A stretch of DNA of 64,000 nucleotides from WS-9 sp036274595 (GTDB lineage Bacteria > Eisenbacteria > RBG-16-71-46 > SZUA-252). Position 1 is the first letter of the stretch. Each line of letters opens with the position of its first letter. The position numbers were made by a program, and so were the translations under genes. The DNA lies in NCBI GenBank assembly GCA_036274595.1, contig DASUFL010000087.1, positions 1 to 64,000 on the forward strand. Reading direction: 5' to 3'. The notes beneath the pieces are model-generated. The model was not told the origin of the DNA, ran no database searches, and saw only the letters and a list, made by a program, of their open reading frames with translations. Of this stretch, positions 24,331 through 33,162 are shown in pieces.

Positions 24331-25120
24331 GCGCCCAGACGAGATCCTCGGTCGCGACGTTCCCCGCCGCGCCGGGCGCGTAGGGACAGCCCCCGACGCC
24401 TCCCGCGGAGGCGTCGAAGATCGTGATCCCGCGGTCGTACGCGGCGAGCGCGTTCGCGACCGCGGTGCCGTAGGTGTCATGGAAGTGCATCGCCACCCGC
24501 TCTTGCGGAATCGCGTCGAGGAGCACGTCGAGCAGATCGTCCACCTCGACGGGCACCGCCTTCCCGATCGTATCGCCGATCGAGATCTCGTCCACGTCGA
24601 GGTCGAGAAGGCGTCGCACCACGTCCGTGACCGCGCGCGGACCGATCTTTCCTTCGTACGGGCACCAGAACGCCGTCGACACATAGCCGCGCACGGAGAG
24701 CCCCTCCCGCTTGGCGCGCGGCACGACTTGCTTAAAGCGCTCGATCGACTCCGCGATCGACGCGTTGATGTTCTTCCGGTTGAAGGTCTCCGACGCCGCC
24801 GTGAAGACGGCCACCGCCTGCACGCGGGCCTCGAGCGCACGGTCGAGCCCCTTCTCGTTCGGCACGAGCGCGGAGTAGCGGACGCCCTCGCGGCGCCGGA
24901 TGCGCGCGAAGACCTCCGCCGCGTCGGCGAGCTGCGGCACCCAGGTCGGGGACACGAACGCGCTCACCTCGATGTCCTGGTAGCCCGCTTCGGAGAGCGC
25001 GTCGACGAACGCGACCTTGGTCTCGGTCGGGATCAGGTCCTTCTCGTTCTGGAGTCCGTCCCTCGGGCCCACCTCGACGATGCGGACCTGGGTCATGGGA
25101 TCGCGCGCTTCCGCGTTCAT
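24173..25120 (-). CDS. liuE: Hydroxymethylglutaryl-CoA lyase (leucine pathway)
   Basis: A 315-residue TIM-barrel enzyme that splits HMG-CoA to acetoacetate and acetyl-CoA, the last step of leucine breakdown. Motifs: VGPRDGLQNE at the N-terminus, HFHDTYG metal-site segment, and the catalytic cysteine loop GGVGGCPYAPGAAGN. The domain normally ends near GRPLRSRV; the last 14 residues (SPSTAPSS...) are unconserved and overlap the saccharopine dehydrogenase-like gene. AAGGAG precedes the ATG at 25120, which overlaps the stop of the biotin-carrier gene (ATGA). Last gene of the five-gene operon. Confidence 0.93.
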   Translation of the reverse strand: MNAEARDPMTQVRIVEVGPRDGLQNEKDLIPTETKVAFVDALSEAGYQDIEVSAFVSPTWVPQLADAAEVFARIRRREGVRYSALVPNEKGLDRALEARVQAVAVFTAASETFNRKNINASIAESIERFKQVVPRAKREGLSVRGYVSTAFWCPYEGKIGPRAVTDVVRRLLDLDVDEISIGDTIGKAVPVEVDDLLDVLLDAIPQERVAMHFHDTYGTAVANALAAYDRGITIFDASAGGVGGCPYAPGAAGNVATEDLVWALTRSGASTGIDLGRVSAASDLLASALGRPLRSRVREALSPSTAPSSAPEPRS

Positions 25121-25632
25121 GACGCTCCTTTCGCCGACTCGACCGGCGGCGCGAGACGCACGAGGAGCTGACCCAGCTCCACGCGGTCGCCGTCGGCGCA
25201 GAGGATCTCCTCGACGCGGGAATCCGCGGGGGCCGTGAGCTTGAACTCCATCTTCATCGCCTCGATGGTGAGGAGGAGATCGCCCTCCTTCACAGGATCG
25301 CCGGCGGCCGCCGTGACGCGCACGACCTTGCCGGTCATGGGAGCGCGGATCTCGTCATGGGAGGAGGCGGCCGCGGAGCCGGCCGACGTTCGGTGCGAGC
25401 GCTCGAGCACGTACGTCCGCCCGCGGAGCGACACCCAGACTTCCTTGGGCCCCGCCTTGACGGCGGCGCGGGACGCGCCGGCGGGAGTGCGGATCTCGAC
25501 CCAGGCGCCGTCGCGTACGACCTCGGCATCGAGCGCCTTGGCGTCGCGCGTCCAGGTGGCGCGGCTCCCCTGAGTCTCGATCGAGCCCTCGATCGCGCGC
25601 CCCTCCCAGCGGAAGATCACCTTCCGGCTCAT
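25117..25632 (-). CDS. Biotin carboxyl carrier protein of methylcrotonyl-CoA carboxylase
   Basis: A 171-residue biotinyl-domain protein. The biotin attachment motif EAMKMEF lies near residue 130 in a lipoyl/biotinyl fold (IRAPMTGKVVRV...GDRVELGQLLVRL). The N-terminal half is a small beta-rich region resembling the BT domain normally found in the middle of single-chain alpha subunits. It therefore appears to be the split-off C-terminal third of a MccA/PccA-type alpha subunit. Its ATG overlaps the biotin carboxylase stop by 4 nt (ATGA) and its stop overlaps the HMG-CoA lyase start, so translation is probably coupled. Confidence 0.88.
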   Translation of the reverse strand: MSRKVIFRWEGRAIEGSIETQGSRATWTRDAKALDAEVVRDGAWVEIRTPAGASRAAVKAGPKEVWVSLRGRTYVLERSHRTSAGSAAASSHDEIRAPMTGKVVRVTAAAGDPVKEGDLLLTIEAMKMEFKLTAPADSRVEEILCADGDRVELGQLLVRLAPPVESAKGAS

Positions 25633-27098
25633 ACGCGTCCCCACGCGCCGAGGAGGCGCCACGGGGACCAGCGGTCCGCGTCGCGCCGTCCGCCGAGCGC
25701 GGCGCGCGGCGCTTCGAGCGCGAGCGCGGCCGCGAGGAGCGCCTCGTCGGGAACGTCGTCCGGCGGGGGCCACGACGAGGACTCGACGGTGTGGGTGTAG
25801 GTCGCTCCGGCCGCGAACGCCTCGCTCGCGAGGAGGTCGATCAGGAATCCCTGATTCGTGCGGATGCCGAGGAGCGCAAGGGCACGGAGCGCCTGGATCA
25901 GGCGGTCGCGCGCTTCCGAACGATCCTTCCCGTACGCGATCACCTTCGCGAGGAGCGAGTCGTAGTGCGCGTGCACGGGATGCCCTTCCTCGATTCCCGC
26001 GTCCACGCGGATGCCTTCCCCCGGCGGCCAGGCGAGAAACGAGATCGGGCCGCTCTGCGGAATGAACCCGCGATACGGATCCTCGGCGTTCAACCGCACC
26101 TCGATGGCGTGCCCCTTCGGCTCCGGGCGCTTGGGGAGCGTCCCGCCGGCGGCAATCTCGATCTGCGCCCTCACGAGGTCGAGCCCGAACCGGGCCTCGG
26201 TCACCGGATGCTCCACCTGGAGCCGCGTGTTCACCTCGAGGAAATAGAACGCTCCGTCGGGGCCGAGCAGGAACTCCACCGTTCCCGCCCCCGAGTAGCG
26301 CGCGTCCCGGGCGAGCGTGATCGCCGCCTCCTCGAGCTTCGCACGCGTCTCGGGCGTGACGGCCGACGAGGGGGACTCCTCGACGATCTTCTGATAGCGC
26401 CGCTGGAGGCTGCACTCGCGCTCGCCCAGGGCGATCGCGTTCTTGCCGTCGGCGAGGATCTGCACTTCGATGTGGCGCGCGGGGTGGACCAATTTCTCGA
26501 GGAGGAGGCGCCCGTCGCCGAACGACGCTTCGGCTTCACGGCGACCGCTCTCGAACGCGCCGTCCATCTCCTCCGCCCTCGCCACGCGGCGCATGCCGCG
26601 TCCGCCGCCGCCGCTCGCCGCCTTGAGGAGAACCGGATAGCCGATTCGGTCCGCCTCCTTGCGCGCGCGCGCGGCGTCGGGCACGTCCTCGACGCCGGGC
26701 ACGACGGGGACGTTCAAGCGAATCGCGGCCTCGCGCGCCTTTGTCTTCGAACCGAGACGCTCCATCGACTCGGGCGAAGGGCCGATGAACGTGACGTTCG
26801 CGGCCGCGCAGGCGCGGGCGAAGGCTGCGTTCTCCGCGAGGAACCCGTATCCGGGATGGAGGGCGCCCGCGCCCGTGGCGCGCGCTGCCCCGAGGATGCG
26901 TTCGACGTTGAGGTAGCTCTGCTGGGGCTCCGCCCCTCCCAGGAGCACGGCCTCGTCGCCCGCCTTCGTGTGCGGCGCGCCCCGGTCGGCCTCGGAGAAG
27001 ACGACGACCGAGGGAATTCCCATCGCCCGGAGCGTGCGGCAGATCCGGACCGCGATCTCGCCCCGGTTGGCGACGAGGACCTTCGTGATCGGCGTCAC
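25629..27098 (-). CDS. liuD: Biotin carboxylase subunit of an acyl-CoA (methylcrotonyl-CoA) carboxylase
   Basis: A 489-residue ATP-grasp biotin carboxylase that carboxylates biotin on the carrier protein. It shows the family start KVLVANRGEIAVRICRT, the glycine-rich ATP loop KAASGGGGRGM, EVNTRLQVEHPVTE and the C-terminal biotin carboxylase domain. It lacks the BT and biotinyl parts that single-chain MccA proteins carry, and these are encoded by the next gene. The start is GTG at 27098, overlapping the hydratase stop (GTGA). Methylcrotonyl specificity is inferred from operon context. Confidence 0.9.
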   Translation of the reverse strand: MTPITKVLVANRGEIAVRICRTLRAMGIPSVVVFSEADRGAPHTKAGDEAVLLGGAEPQQSYLNVERILGAARATGAGALHPGYGFLAENAAFARACAAANVTFIGPSPESMERLGSKTKAREAAIRLNVPVVPGVEDVPDAARARKEADRIGYPVLLKAASGGGGRGMRRVARAEEMDGAFESGRREAEASFGDGRLLLEKLVHPARHIEVQILADGKNAIALGERECSLQRRYQKIVEESPSSAVTPETRAKLEEAAITLARDARYSGAGTVEFLLGPDGAFYFLEVNTRLQVEHPVTEARFGLDLVRAQIEIAAGGTLPKRPEPKGHAIEVRLNAEDPYRGFIPQSGPISFLAWPPGEGIRVDAGIEEGHPVHAHYDSLLAKVIAYGKDRSEARDRLIQALRALALLGIRTNQGFLIDLLASEAFAAGATYTHTVESSSWPPPDDVPDEALLAAALALEAPRAALGGRRDADRWSPWRLLGAWGRV

Positions 27099-27898
27099 GA
27101 CTTCCAGGCGGGAGCGCGCTTCGCGAGGAAGGCGCCCAGGCCCTCCTGTCCCTCCGCCGATGCGCGAAGACCCGCGATCGCGCGGACGGAGTTCTCGATG
27201 GCCGCGTCGCGCGTGAGCGCGAGGTTCTCGCGGATGAGCCGCTTCGCCGCGGCCACCGCGCGCGGGCCGCAGCCGCGGAGCGCCCCGACCAGACGCTCGA
27301 CCGCCCCGTCCAGCCCCTCGAGCGGGACGACCTCGTGCACGAGACCGATGTCGCGCGCGACGGGAGCCTTGAAGATCTCGGCGGTGAGGAAGTAGCGCCG
27401 CGCAAAGGCGGCGCCGATCTTGGGCAGGACGAAGGACGAGATCACCGCCGGGGCGATCCCGAGACGGGTCTCGGTGAATCCGAAGTCGGCCGCCTCGGCC
27501 GCCACCACGATGTCGCAGCAGGCGATGAGCCCCATGCCGCCCCCGAGGCAGGCGCCGTTCACGCGCGCGATCACCGGGACCGGGAGCTCGTCGAGGCTCC
27601 GGAGCATGCCGGCCATGCGTCGCGCGTCCGCCTCGTTCTCCTCGCGGGTGTAGGTCACGCTCCGGCGCATCCAGTTCGCGTCCGCCCCCGCGCAGAAGGC
27701 GGTTCCGTCGCCGGTCAGTACGACGGCCCGCGGCGCTTGGTCCGGATCGGCATTCGCCCGGTCGCGCAGGTCTTCGAGCAGGCGGATCAGCTCCGCGATC
27801 AGAACGTCGTCGAACGCGTTCCTCACCTCGGGACGGGCGAGCGTCACGCGCGCGACCGCCCCGTCACGCTCGACGCGAAGGCGGGTCTCGGGACTCAA
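27095..27898 (-). CDS. liuC: Enoyl-CoA hydratase, probable 3-methylglutaconyl-CoA hydratase
   Basis: A 267-residue crotonase-fold enzyme. Landmarks are LARPEVRNAFD, the oxyanion region FCAGADANWMRRS and the second loop NGACLGGGMGLIACCDIV, with catalytic Glu candidates in FTETRLGI. In this operon the expected reaction is hydration of 3-methylglutaconyl-CoA to HMG-CoA. The start is TTG at 27898, chosen because GAGGAGG lies about 8 nt upstream and the N-terminus aligns with the family. It sits 39 bp after the carboxyltransferase gene. Confidence 0.9.
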   Translation of the reverse strand: MSPETRLRVERDGAVARVTLARPEVRNAFDDVLIAELIRLLEDLRDRANADPDQAPRAVVLTGDGTAFCAGADANWMRRSVTYTREENEADARRMAGMLRSLDELPVPVIARVNGACLGGGMGLIACCDIVVAAEAADFGFTETRLGIAPAVISSFVLPKIGAAFARRYFLTAEIFKAPVARDIGLVHEVVPLEGLDGAVERLVGALRGCGPRAVAAAKRLIRENLALTRDAAIENSVRAIAGLRASAEGQEGLGAFLAKRAPAWKS

Positions 27899-27937
27899 GC
27901 GGAATTCCTCCTCGGGCGGGCCGATGCGGCCCGCGGG

Positions 27938-29545
27938 TCACATGCGGTAGACGGGAGCGGGCCCGCGGGTCACGGGCGCGTTCAGGCTGGCTGAGAGCGC
28001 GAGCGCCACGACGGCGCGCGTGTCGGCGGGATCGATGATGCCGTCGTCCCAGAGCTGTCCCGTGGCGTAGTAGGGGCTTCCCTCGCGCTCGTACTTCTCG
28101 AGCACCGGCTTCGCGATGGCGTCCGCTTCCGCGGCGGTGAGCGTCTTGCCCTCGCGCGCGAGCTGATCCCGCTTGACCTGCGTGAGAACCGACGCCGCCT
28201 GCTCCGCCCCCATGACCGAGATGCGCGAGTTGGGCCAGGTGAAGAGGAACCGCGGGCGGTAGCCGCGTCCGCACATCGCGTAGTTCCCGGCCCCGTGCGA
28301 GGCGCCGATCAGGACCGTGATGCGCGGCACTTCCGCGGTGGCCACGGCCTGCACCATCTTGGCGCCGTCCTTCGCGATGCCGCCCGACTCGTAGCGCTTC
28401 CCCACCATGAAGCCGGTGATGTTCTGGAGGAAGATGAGGGGGATCTTCCGCTGCGAGCAGAGCTCGACGAAGTGCGCCCCCTTCAACGCGCTCTCCGAGA
28501 AGAGGACGCCGTTGTTCGCCACGATCCCGACCGGATAGCCCATCCACCGCGCGAAGCCGCAGACGAGCGTGGTGCCGTAGTTCGATTTGAACTCGTGGAG
28601 CCGGCTGTCGTCGACGAGGCGAGCGATCACCTCGCGGACGTCGTACGGCTGCTTCGTGTCCTCGGGCAGGATTCCGTAGAGCTCCTCGGCGGGATAGTGG
28701 GGGTCCACGGGCTCGGCCAGATCGAGGTCGACGCGCTTGACCGTGTTGAGGCGCTCGACGATGTCGCGCACCGTGTGGAGCGCGTCCTCCTCGTTCGCCG
28801 CCATGTGATCGGTCACCCCGCTCACGCGCGAGTGAACCTCGGCGCCGCCCAGGTCCTCGGGCGTCACCTCCTCGCCCGTCGCCGCCTTCACGAGCGGCGG
28901 CCCCGCGAGATAGATCGTGCCCGCGCCCTTCACGATGACGTTCTCGTCCGACATGGCCGGAACGTAGGCGCCCCCCGCGGTGCACATTCCGAGCACCGCC
29001 GCCACTTGCGGGATCCCCTCGGCCGACATGATCGCCTGGTTGTAGAAGATCCGCCCGAAGTGCTCCTTGTCCGGGAAGACCTCCGCCTGCATCGGCAGGA
29101 AGACGCCGCCGGAATCGACGAGGTAGACCGCGGGCATCCGGTTCTCGAGCGCGATCTCCTGCGCGCGGATGTGCTTCTTGATGGTGAGCGGGTAGTAGGT
29201 GCCCCCCTTGACCGTGGCGTCGTTGGCGACGATCACGCACTCGCGGCCGGAGATCACACCGATCCCGGTCACGATGCCGGCCGACGGCACCTCGTCCCCG
29301 TAGGAGCCGCGCGCGGCCAGGGGCGAGAGCTCCAGGAATGGCGTGCCGGGGTCGAGGAGCAGCTCGATCCGCTCGCGCGGCAAGAGCTTGCCGCGGCTCC
29401 GGTGGAGCTCGACCGCCTGCGCGCTCCCGCCCCGCTTGACCTCGGTCAGGACGCGCTTGAGCTCGGCGGCCAGCCCCTCGTGGTGCTTCTTCCTGGCCCC
29501 GAACTCGGGGCCGCGGGGTTTCACGTGGCTCGTCAGGACGGTCAT
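27938..29545 (-). CDS. liuB: Methylcrotonyl-CoA carboxylase carboxyltransferase (beta) subunit
   Basis: A 535-residue carboxyltransferase of the crotonase superfamily that moves CO2 from biotin to 3-methylcrotonyl-CoA. It has the MccB-typical VANDATVKGGTYYPLTIKKH stretch, PAVYLVDSGGVFLP, the CTAGGAYVPAMSDE oxyanion region and C-terminal ASHGAGNYAMCGR. These details favour methylcrotonyl over propionyl specificity. First gene of the operon; ATG at 29545 is 100 bp from the divergent sensor-kinase-like gene. The isovaleryl-CoA dehydrogenase (liuA) normally found upstream is absent from the window. Confidence 0.93.
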   Translation of the reverse strand: MTVLTSHVKPRGPEFGARKKHHEGLAAELKRVLTEVKRGGSAQAVELHRSRGKLLPRERIELLLDPGTPFLELSPLAARGSYGDEVPSAGIVTGIGVISGRECVIVANDATVKGGTYYPLTIKKHIRAQEIALENRMPAVYLVDSGGVFLPMQAEVFPDKEHFGRIFYNQAIMSAEGIPQVAAVLGMCTAGGAYVPAMSDENVIVKGAGTIYLAGPPLVKAATGEEVTPEDLGGAEVHSRVSGVTDHMAANEEDALHTVRDIVERLNTVKRVDLDLAEPVDPHYPAEELYGILPEDTKQPYDVREVIARLVDDSRLHEFKSNYGTTLVCGFARWMGYPVGIVANNGVLFSESALKGAHFVELCSQRKIPLIFLQNITGFMVGKRYESGGIAKDGAKMVQAVATAEVPRITVLIGASHGAGNYAMCGRGYRPRFLFTWPNSRISVMGAEQAASVLTQVKRDQLAREGKTLTAAEADAIAKPVLEKYEREGSPYYATGQLWDDGIIDPADTRAVVALALSASLNAPVTRGPAPVYRM

Positions 29546-29645
29546 GGGCAGGTCACTCTAAAGGGTGTGCCCGCAAAGGGAAAGGGGGGAGAATGGCGCT
29601 CTCTCCGCTCCAGAACGGCTCCCCGGCTGCCGATTCATCCCCTGC

Positions 29646-31283
29646 ATGCCTCTCCCCAAGCGCACCCAGAACGGGAAGCCCCGGCCGCGGGCTCGGGCCA
29701 GTGCCGCCCCCAACGCTCCGTTCGAGCGGAAATCGTGGTGGCTGCTCGGCCTCGCCCTTCTCATCATCATCGCGCTCTCGTGCACGATCCCGTCCCTCTA
29801 CGTCGGGCTGATCCGCTCCGGCTTCCTCGGCGACCACGTCCCCGCGAGCGGCGAGGCGGTCCTCCTGACGGGGCTCATCGGGCTCACCCTCCTCTTCTGC
29901 CTCTACATGGTCCACCAGCAGGCCCAGCTCAACACCCTGCGGCGGAAGATGCACTACGACTCGATGGAGCTGGAGCAGGCGCGCGGGCGCCTCGCCGAGC
30001 TCACGTCCCTCTTCCAGCTCGGAGGGACGCTCCAGATGAACCTCCCGCTCGGAACCGTCGCCGAGATCACCGTGCGACGCGTCGCGAGCTCGCTCCACTC
30101 GTACGATGCGACGCTCTTCCTGATCGACGCGGACGGACGGCGGCTCGTGCCGCGCGCGAGCTTCGGCCTGACCGCGCGCGGACCCGAGCCCGAGGCCCTC
30201 GTCGGTGAGGGGGCGCTCGGCTGGGCGGCCCGGGCGCGCGAGCCCATCCTGATGCGCGCCGCCGATCACGAGGCGCGCTTCGCCGACTTCTTCACCAGGC
30301 ACCCGGACGCGGGCTCGGTCCTGATCCTGCCGGTCTGCGTGGAGAAGCGGTGCATCGGGGTCCTTCAAGTATGCCGCGCCTCGTGCGCCGATCCCTTCCG
30401 GATCGAGCACCGAGACGTGGGGCAGCTCTTCGCCGACAACGTCGCGCCGGTGATCGACCGCGCGCAGGCACAGCTCCGGTTCCGCGAGGCGGCGGCGGCG
30501 GCCGGCACGGTGACGCCTCCGGCGGAGGAGGTCGCTTCGGGCGCCTTCCGCGATGTCTTCCTGACCTCGGCCGCGAACGAGCTCAAGTCCCCGCTCACGA
30601 GCCTCGTCGCGTACACCGAAGTCTTCGACCAGAACGATCCGGCGATGACGCCGGCCACGCGGCGCGAGTTCACGGCGCGGCTCTACGAGGAAGCGCAGCG
30701 CATGCTCGGCCTCGTCGACGACGTGCTCGACCTGGTCCGCCTCGAGCTGGGGCGCTACCTCCTCGACGTGCGGCTCGGAAGCGTGAATCAGGCCGTTCGC
30801 GCGGCGCGCGACATCGTGGCCCCCTTCGCGGAGAGCCGCTCGGTGGCGATCGATCTCGATCTCGAGGGATCGATCCCCGACCAGCACTTCGATCCCGCCA
30901 AGATCCGGCAGTCGCTCGTCCACATCCTGCGCCACGCGATCCGCTTCTCGCCGCAGCGCTCCAGGGTCCGGCTCCGCTCCATCGTGGACGGCGAGGGAAT
31001 GCTGATCGAGGTGAAGGATTCGGGACCGACGATTCCCGCGGAAGCCTCGGAGGCGATGTTCAATCTGGAGTCCGTCGGCGATCAGTTCGGCAAGCGGTGC
31101 AAGGAGCGCCAGGGCTTCGGGCTCCATCTCGCGCGCCGCTTCGTCGAGCTCCACGGCGGCCGCGTGGGCGCGGGCCCGGCGCCCGACGGCGGCGCCGTGA
31201 TCTGGATGCGACTGCCCCGCGGCGAAGACCTCTCGAGCCTCCTCGGCTCGGCTCCATTCATGGAGGACTTCGCGAAGTCCTAG
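29646..31283 (+). CDS. Membrane GAF-domain histidine kinase-like protein with degenerate catalytic residues
   Basis: A 545-residue protein with two transmembrane helices in the first 95 residues, a short coiled region, a GAF domain (about 110-270), a DHp-like helix pair and a GHKL ATPase-like domain. The phospho-acceptor segment reads AANELKSPLT, so Asn311 replaces the usual His. In the N box HILRHAIRF, His426 and His430 stand where two Asn are expected. In the G1 box DSGPTI, Thr462 replaces Gly. The G2 box (QGFGLHLARRF) is largely kept. It therefore probably cannot autophosphorylate and may be a signalling pseudokinase. The ATG 29646 is preferred; an upstream frame adds a non-conserved leader. 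No response regulator gene adjoins it. Confidence 0.85.
   Translation: MPLPKRTQNGKPRPRARASAAPNAPFERKSWWLLGLALLIIIALSCTIPSLYVGLIRSGFLGDHVPASGEAVLLTGLIGLTLLFCLYMVHQQAQLNTLRRKMHYDSMELEQARGRLAELTSLFQLGGTLQMNLPLGTVAEITVRRVASSLHSYDATLFLIDADGRRLVPRASFGLTARGPEPEALVGEGALGWAARAREPILMRAADHEARFADFFTRHPDAGSVLILPVCVEKRCIGVLQVCRASCADPFRIEHRDVGQLFADNVAPVIDRAQAQLRFREAAAAAGTVTPPAEEVASGAFRDVFLTSAANELKSPLTSLVAYTEVFDQNDPAMTPATRREFTARLYEEAQRMLGLVDDVLDLVRLELGRYLLDVRLGSVNQAVRAARDIVAPFAESRSVAIDLDLEGSIPDQHFDPAKIRQSLVHILRHAIRFSPQRSRVRLRSIVDGEGMLIEVKDSGPTIPAEASEAMFNLESVGDQFGKRCKERQGFGLHLARRFVELHGGRVGAGPAPDGGAVIWMRLPRGEDLSSLLGSAPFMEDFAKS
31264..31281. terminator. 18-bp perfect palindrome at convergent gene ends
   Basis: AGGACTTCGCGAAGTCCT spans the last codons and first stop base of the kinase-like gene, 10 bp before the end of the convergent S2P-CBS gene. 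As RNA it forms a 7-bp stem on either strand. Position suggests a small bidirectional terminator, although no T-run follows. Confidence 0.35.
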
Positions 31284-31290
31284 CTTCGCG

Positions 31291-32397
31291 TCAGGACGCG
31301 GCGCGCCGCGAGCGGGCCGCCGACCCGAGCGCCGCCTGCACCGTCGCCAGCTCCCCCACGTTCTCGAGCGTGAGCATCCCCACCAGCTTGCCGTCTTCCT
31401 CGAGGACCGGAAGCGCCGGGCAGCCGCTCTCCTGCATGCGCAGCACCGCCCCCTCCAGCATCTCGCGCGGATGCGCCGATCCGCACGTGCGCCGCGCGAT
31501 CTCGTCGACGCGCACGTTCGTCTTTCCCTCGCTCAGCGCCCGGAAGAGATCCGCGCGAAGCAGGATGCCCACGGGCGGGATCCCGGGCAGGCCGATGACC
31601 GGAAAGTCCTGCTGGTGCCCGTTCAGGAGGAGCTCGACCGCGCGCGACACAGGCTCGTCTCCCTGGAGCGCGCGAAAGTCCCGGATCATCGCCTTCCAGA
31701 CCGGAACGCCGTCGAACGCCGATCGCATCTGCACCGCCGCCGACTCCTGCCCCGCCCCCAGGAAGACGAACATCGCGATGAAGAGGAGCATCGGATTCCA
31801 GATGAGGCCGAGGAGGCCGAAGAGGATCGCGATCCCCTGCCCGATCGAGGCCGCGATCCGCGTGGCCTTCACGTAGTCGAGCCGGATCGCGAGGAGCGCG
31901 CGGAGCACGCGACCGCCGTCCATCGGAAAGGCCGGGATCATGTTGAAGATCACGAGAAGGACGTTCATACCGAGGAGCTTCGTCACGAAGTTGTGCTCGA
32001 GGGCGTCCGCCGTCGCGAAGGTGCGGAGATTTCCCGTGGCCGCGATGAGTGCGAGGAGGAGGGAAGCGATCAGCACGTTCACCGCGGGGCCCGCGAGGGC
32101 CACCGCGATCTCCTGGGCCGGCTTGTCCGGAATCCGCTCCAGACGGGCGACGCCGCCGATGGGAAGGAGCGTGATGTCGCGCGTCCTCACCCCGAAGCGC
32201 CGCGCCGTGAGCGCGTGCCCCAGCTCGTGGAGCACGAGGCAGGTGAAGAGGGCGATGATGAGGGCGATCGCCTCGATGCCCCGCCCCGGATCACCCTGCG
32301 CTTCGGCGAACCAGGCATAGGGGAAGATAAGGAAGAAGGTCGCGTGCACGCGGAGCGGGATGCCCGCGAGCGTCGCGACCTTCCAGGACCAGCGCAT
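31291..32397 (-). CDS. Site-2 protease (M50) family membrane protease with tandem CBS domains
   Basis: A 368-residue protein. The first 220 residues are membrane-spanning and carry the zinc site HELGH (in LVLHELGHALTARRFG) and the distal aspartate motif FPMDGGR. The last 130 residues form a pair of CBS domains, which bind adenosine ligands and regulate activity. This is the SpoIVFB/Rip3-like class that cleaves substrates within the membrane. Substrate is unknown; the window also encodes a membrane anti-sigma factor, but no link is shown. Its stop lies 7 bp from that of the convergent kinase-like gene. It follows the glycine-zipper lipoprotein gene by 8 bp. Confidence 0.9.
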   Translation of the reverse strand: MRWSWKVATLAGIPLRVHATFFLIFPYAWFAEAQGDPGRGIEAIALIIALFTCLVLHELGHALTARRFGVRTRDITLLPIGGVARLERIPDKPAQEIAVALAGPAVNVLIASLLLALIAATGNLRTFATADALEHNFVTKLLGMNVLLVIFNMIPAFPMDGGRVLRALLAIRLDYVKATRIAASIGQGIAILFGLLGLIWNPMLLFIAMFVFLGAGQESAAVQMRSAFDGVPVWKAMIRDFRALQGDEPVSRAVELLLNGHQQDFPVIGLPGIPPVGILLRADLFRALSEGKTNVRVDEIARRTCGSAHPREMLEGAVLRMQESGCPALPVLEEDGKLVGMLTLENVGELATVQAALGSAARSRRAAS

Positions 32398-32405
32398 GTG
32401 GTGTA

Positions 32406-33152
32406 TCAGGAACCGGTGCGGGTCACCTTGAGCGGAGCATCGAGCACGACGTTGATCTTCTGCCCGGTTCCGAGAACGATCTGGTCGCCCTTCGTCGCGA
32501 CGGCGACGCCGGTGCCCACGACCGCGCCCACTGCGGCTCCCTTGGCCACGTCACCGGATCCGTGCCCCAGCACGCCGCCCAGGATGCCGCCCGCGACGGC
32601 GCCTCCGCCGATCTCGAGCGCGCTCTCCTTGGCGTCCCCCTTGCCCTCCAGGCGAAGCGGCGCGGCGGAGATGTCATAGGTCGTCCCGTCCGGCAGCTTG
32701 ATGCTGTCGTAACGGAGCGTCAGCTTGGCCCCGCCGGCGACGCGTCCCGCTCCGTCCACATAGGAGAGGTGGCCGCGGATCGTCGAGCCGGCCGGCACGG
32801 CCGTGGCGCCGTCCACGGTCTTGGCGAGGACGGTGCGGATGCTGAAGGGATCGCCGACGTGATTCTTGCCGGAGTCGAGCGTTTGCTGGAGCGTGCCCGT
32901 GAAGGACGTCCCGGCCGCCAGCGTGTACGTGCGCGACGTCGGCCCCGCCTTCGACGGGGCTTGCTCCGAAGCTTGCTCCTCTCCGGCCGGCGTGAGCTTG
33001 TCCTCGGTGGCCGTCGCCCCCTGGTCCTTCGGCTGCTCCTTGTCCGCGACCGCCTTCTGCTGATCGCCGCAGCCGGCGAGCACGAATGCCAGGACGAGGA
33101 CGCCACCCATTCCACTCAGCGTTCGCATCATGCGCTTGTCGAGCATCGTCAT
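32406..33152 (-). CDS. Lipoprotein with glycine-zipper segment
   Basis: A 248-residue lipoprotein: signal peptide with lipobox LAGC (Cys28), an acidic Ala/Glu/Gln linker, a beta-rich central region (GTSFTGTLQQTLDSGKNHVGD), and a glycine-zipper helix around residues 180-215 (GGGAVAGGILGGVLGHGSG). It then ends in a beta segment. Glycine zippers often insert in or span the outer membrane. No enzymatic function is recognisable. It is 8 bp upstream of the S2P-CBS protease gene, so the two may be co-expressed. Confidence 0.8.
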   Translation of the reverse strand: MTMLDKRMMRTLSGMGGVLVLAFVLAGCGDQQKAVADKEQPKDQGATATEDKLTPAGEEQASEQAPSKAGPTSRTYTLAAGTSFTGTLQQTLDSGKNHVGDPFSIRTVLAKTVDGATAVPAGSTIRGHLSYVDGAGRVAGGAKLTLRYDSIKLPDGTTYDISAAPLRLEGKGDAKESALEIGGGAVAGGILGGVLGHGSGDVAKGAAVGAVVGTGVAVATKGDQIVLGTGQKINVVLDAPLKVTRTGS

Positions 33153-33162
33153 TCTCCTTCGT

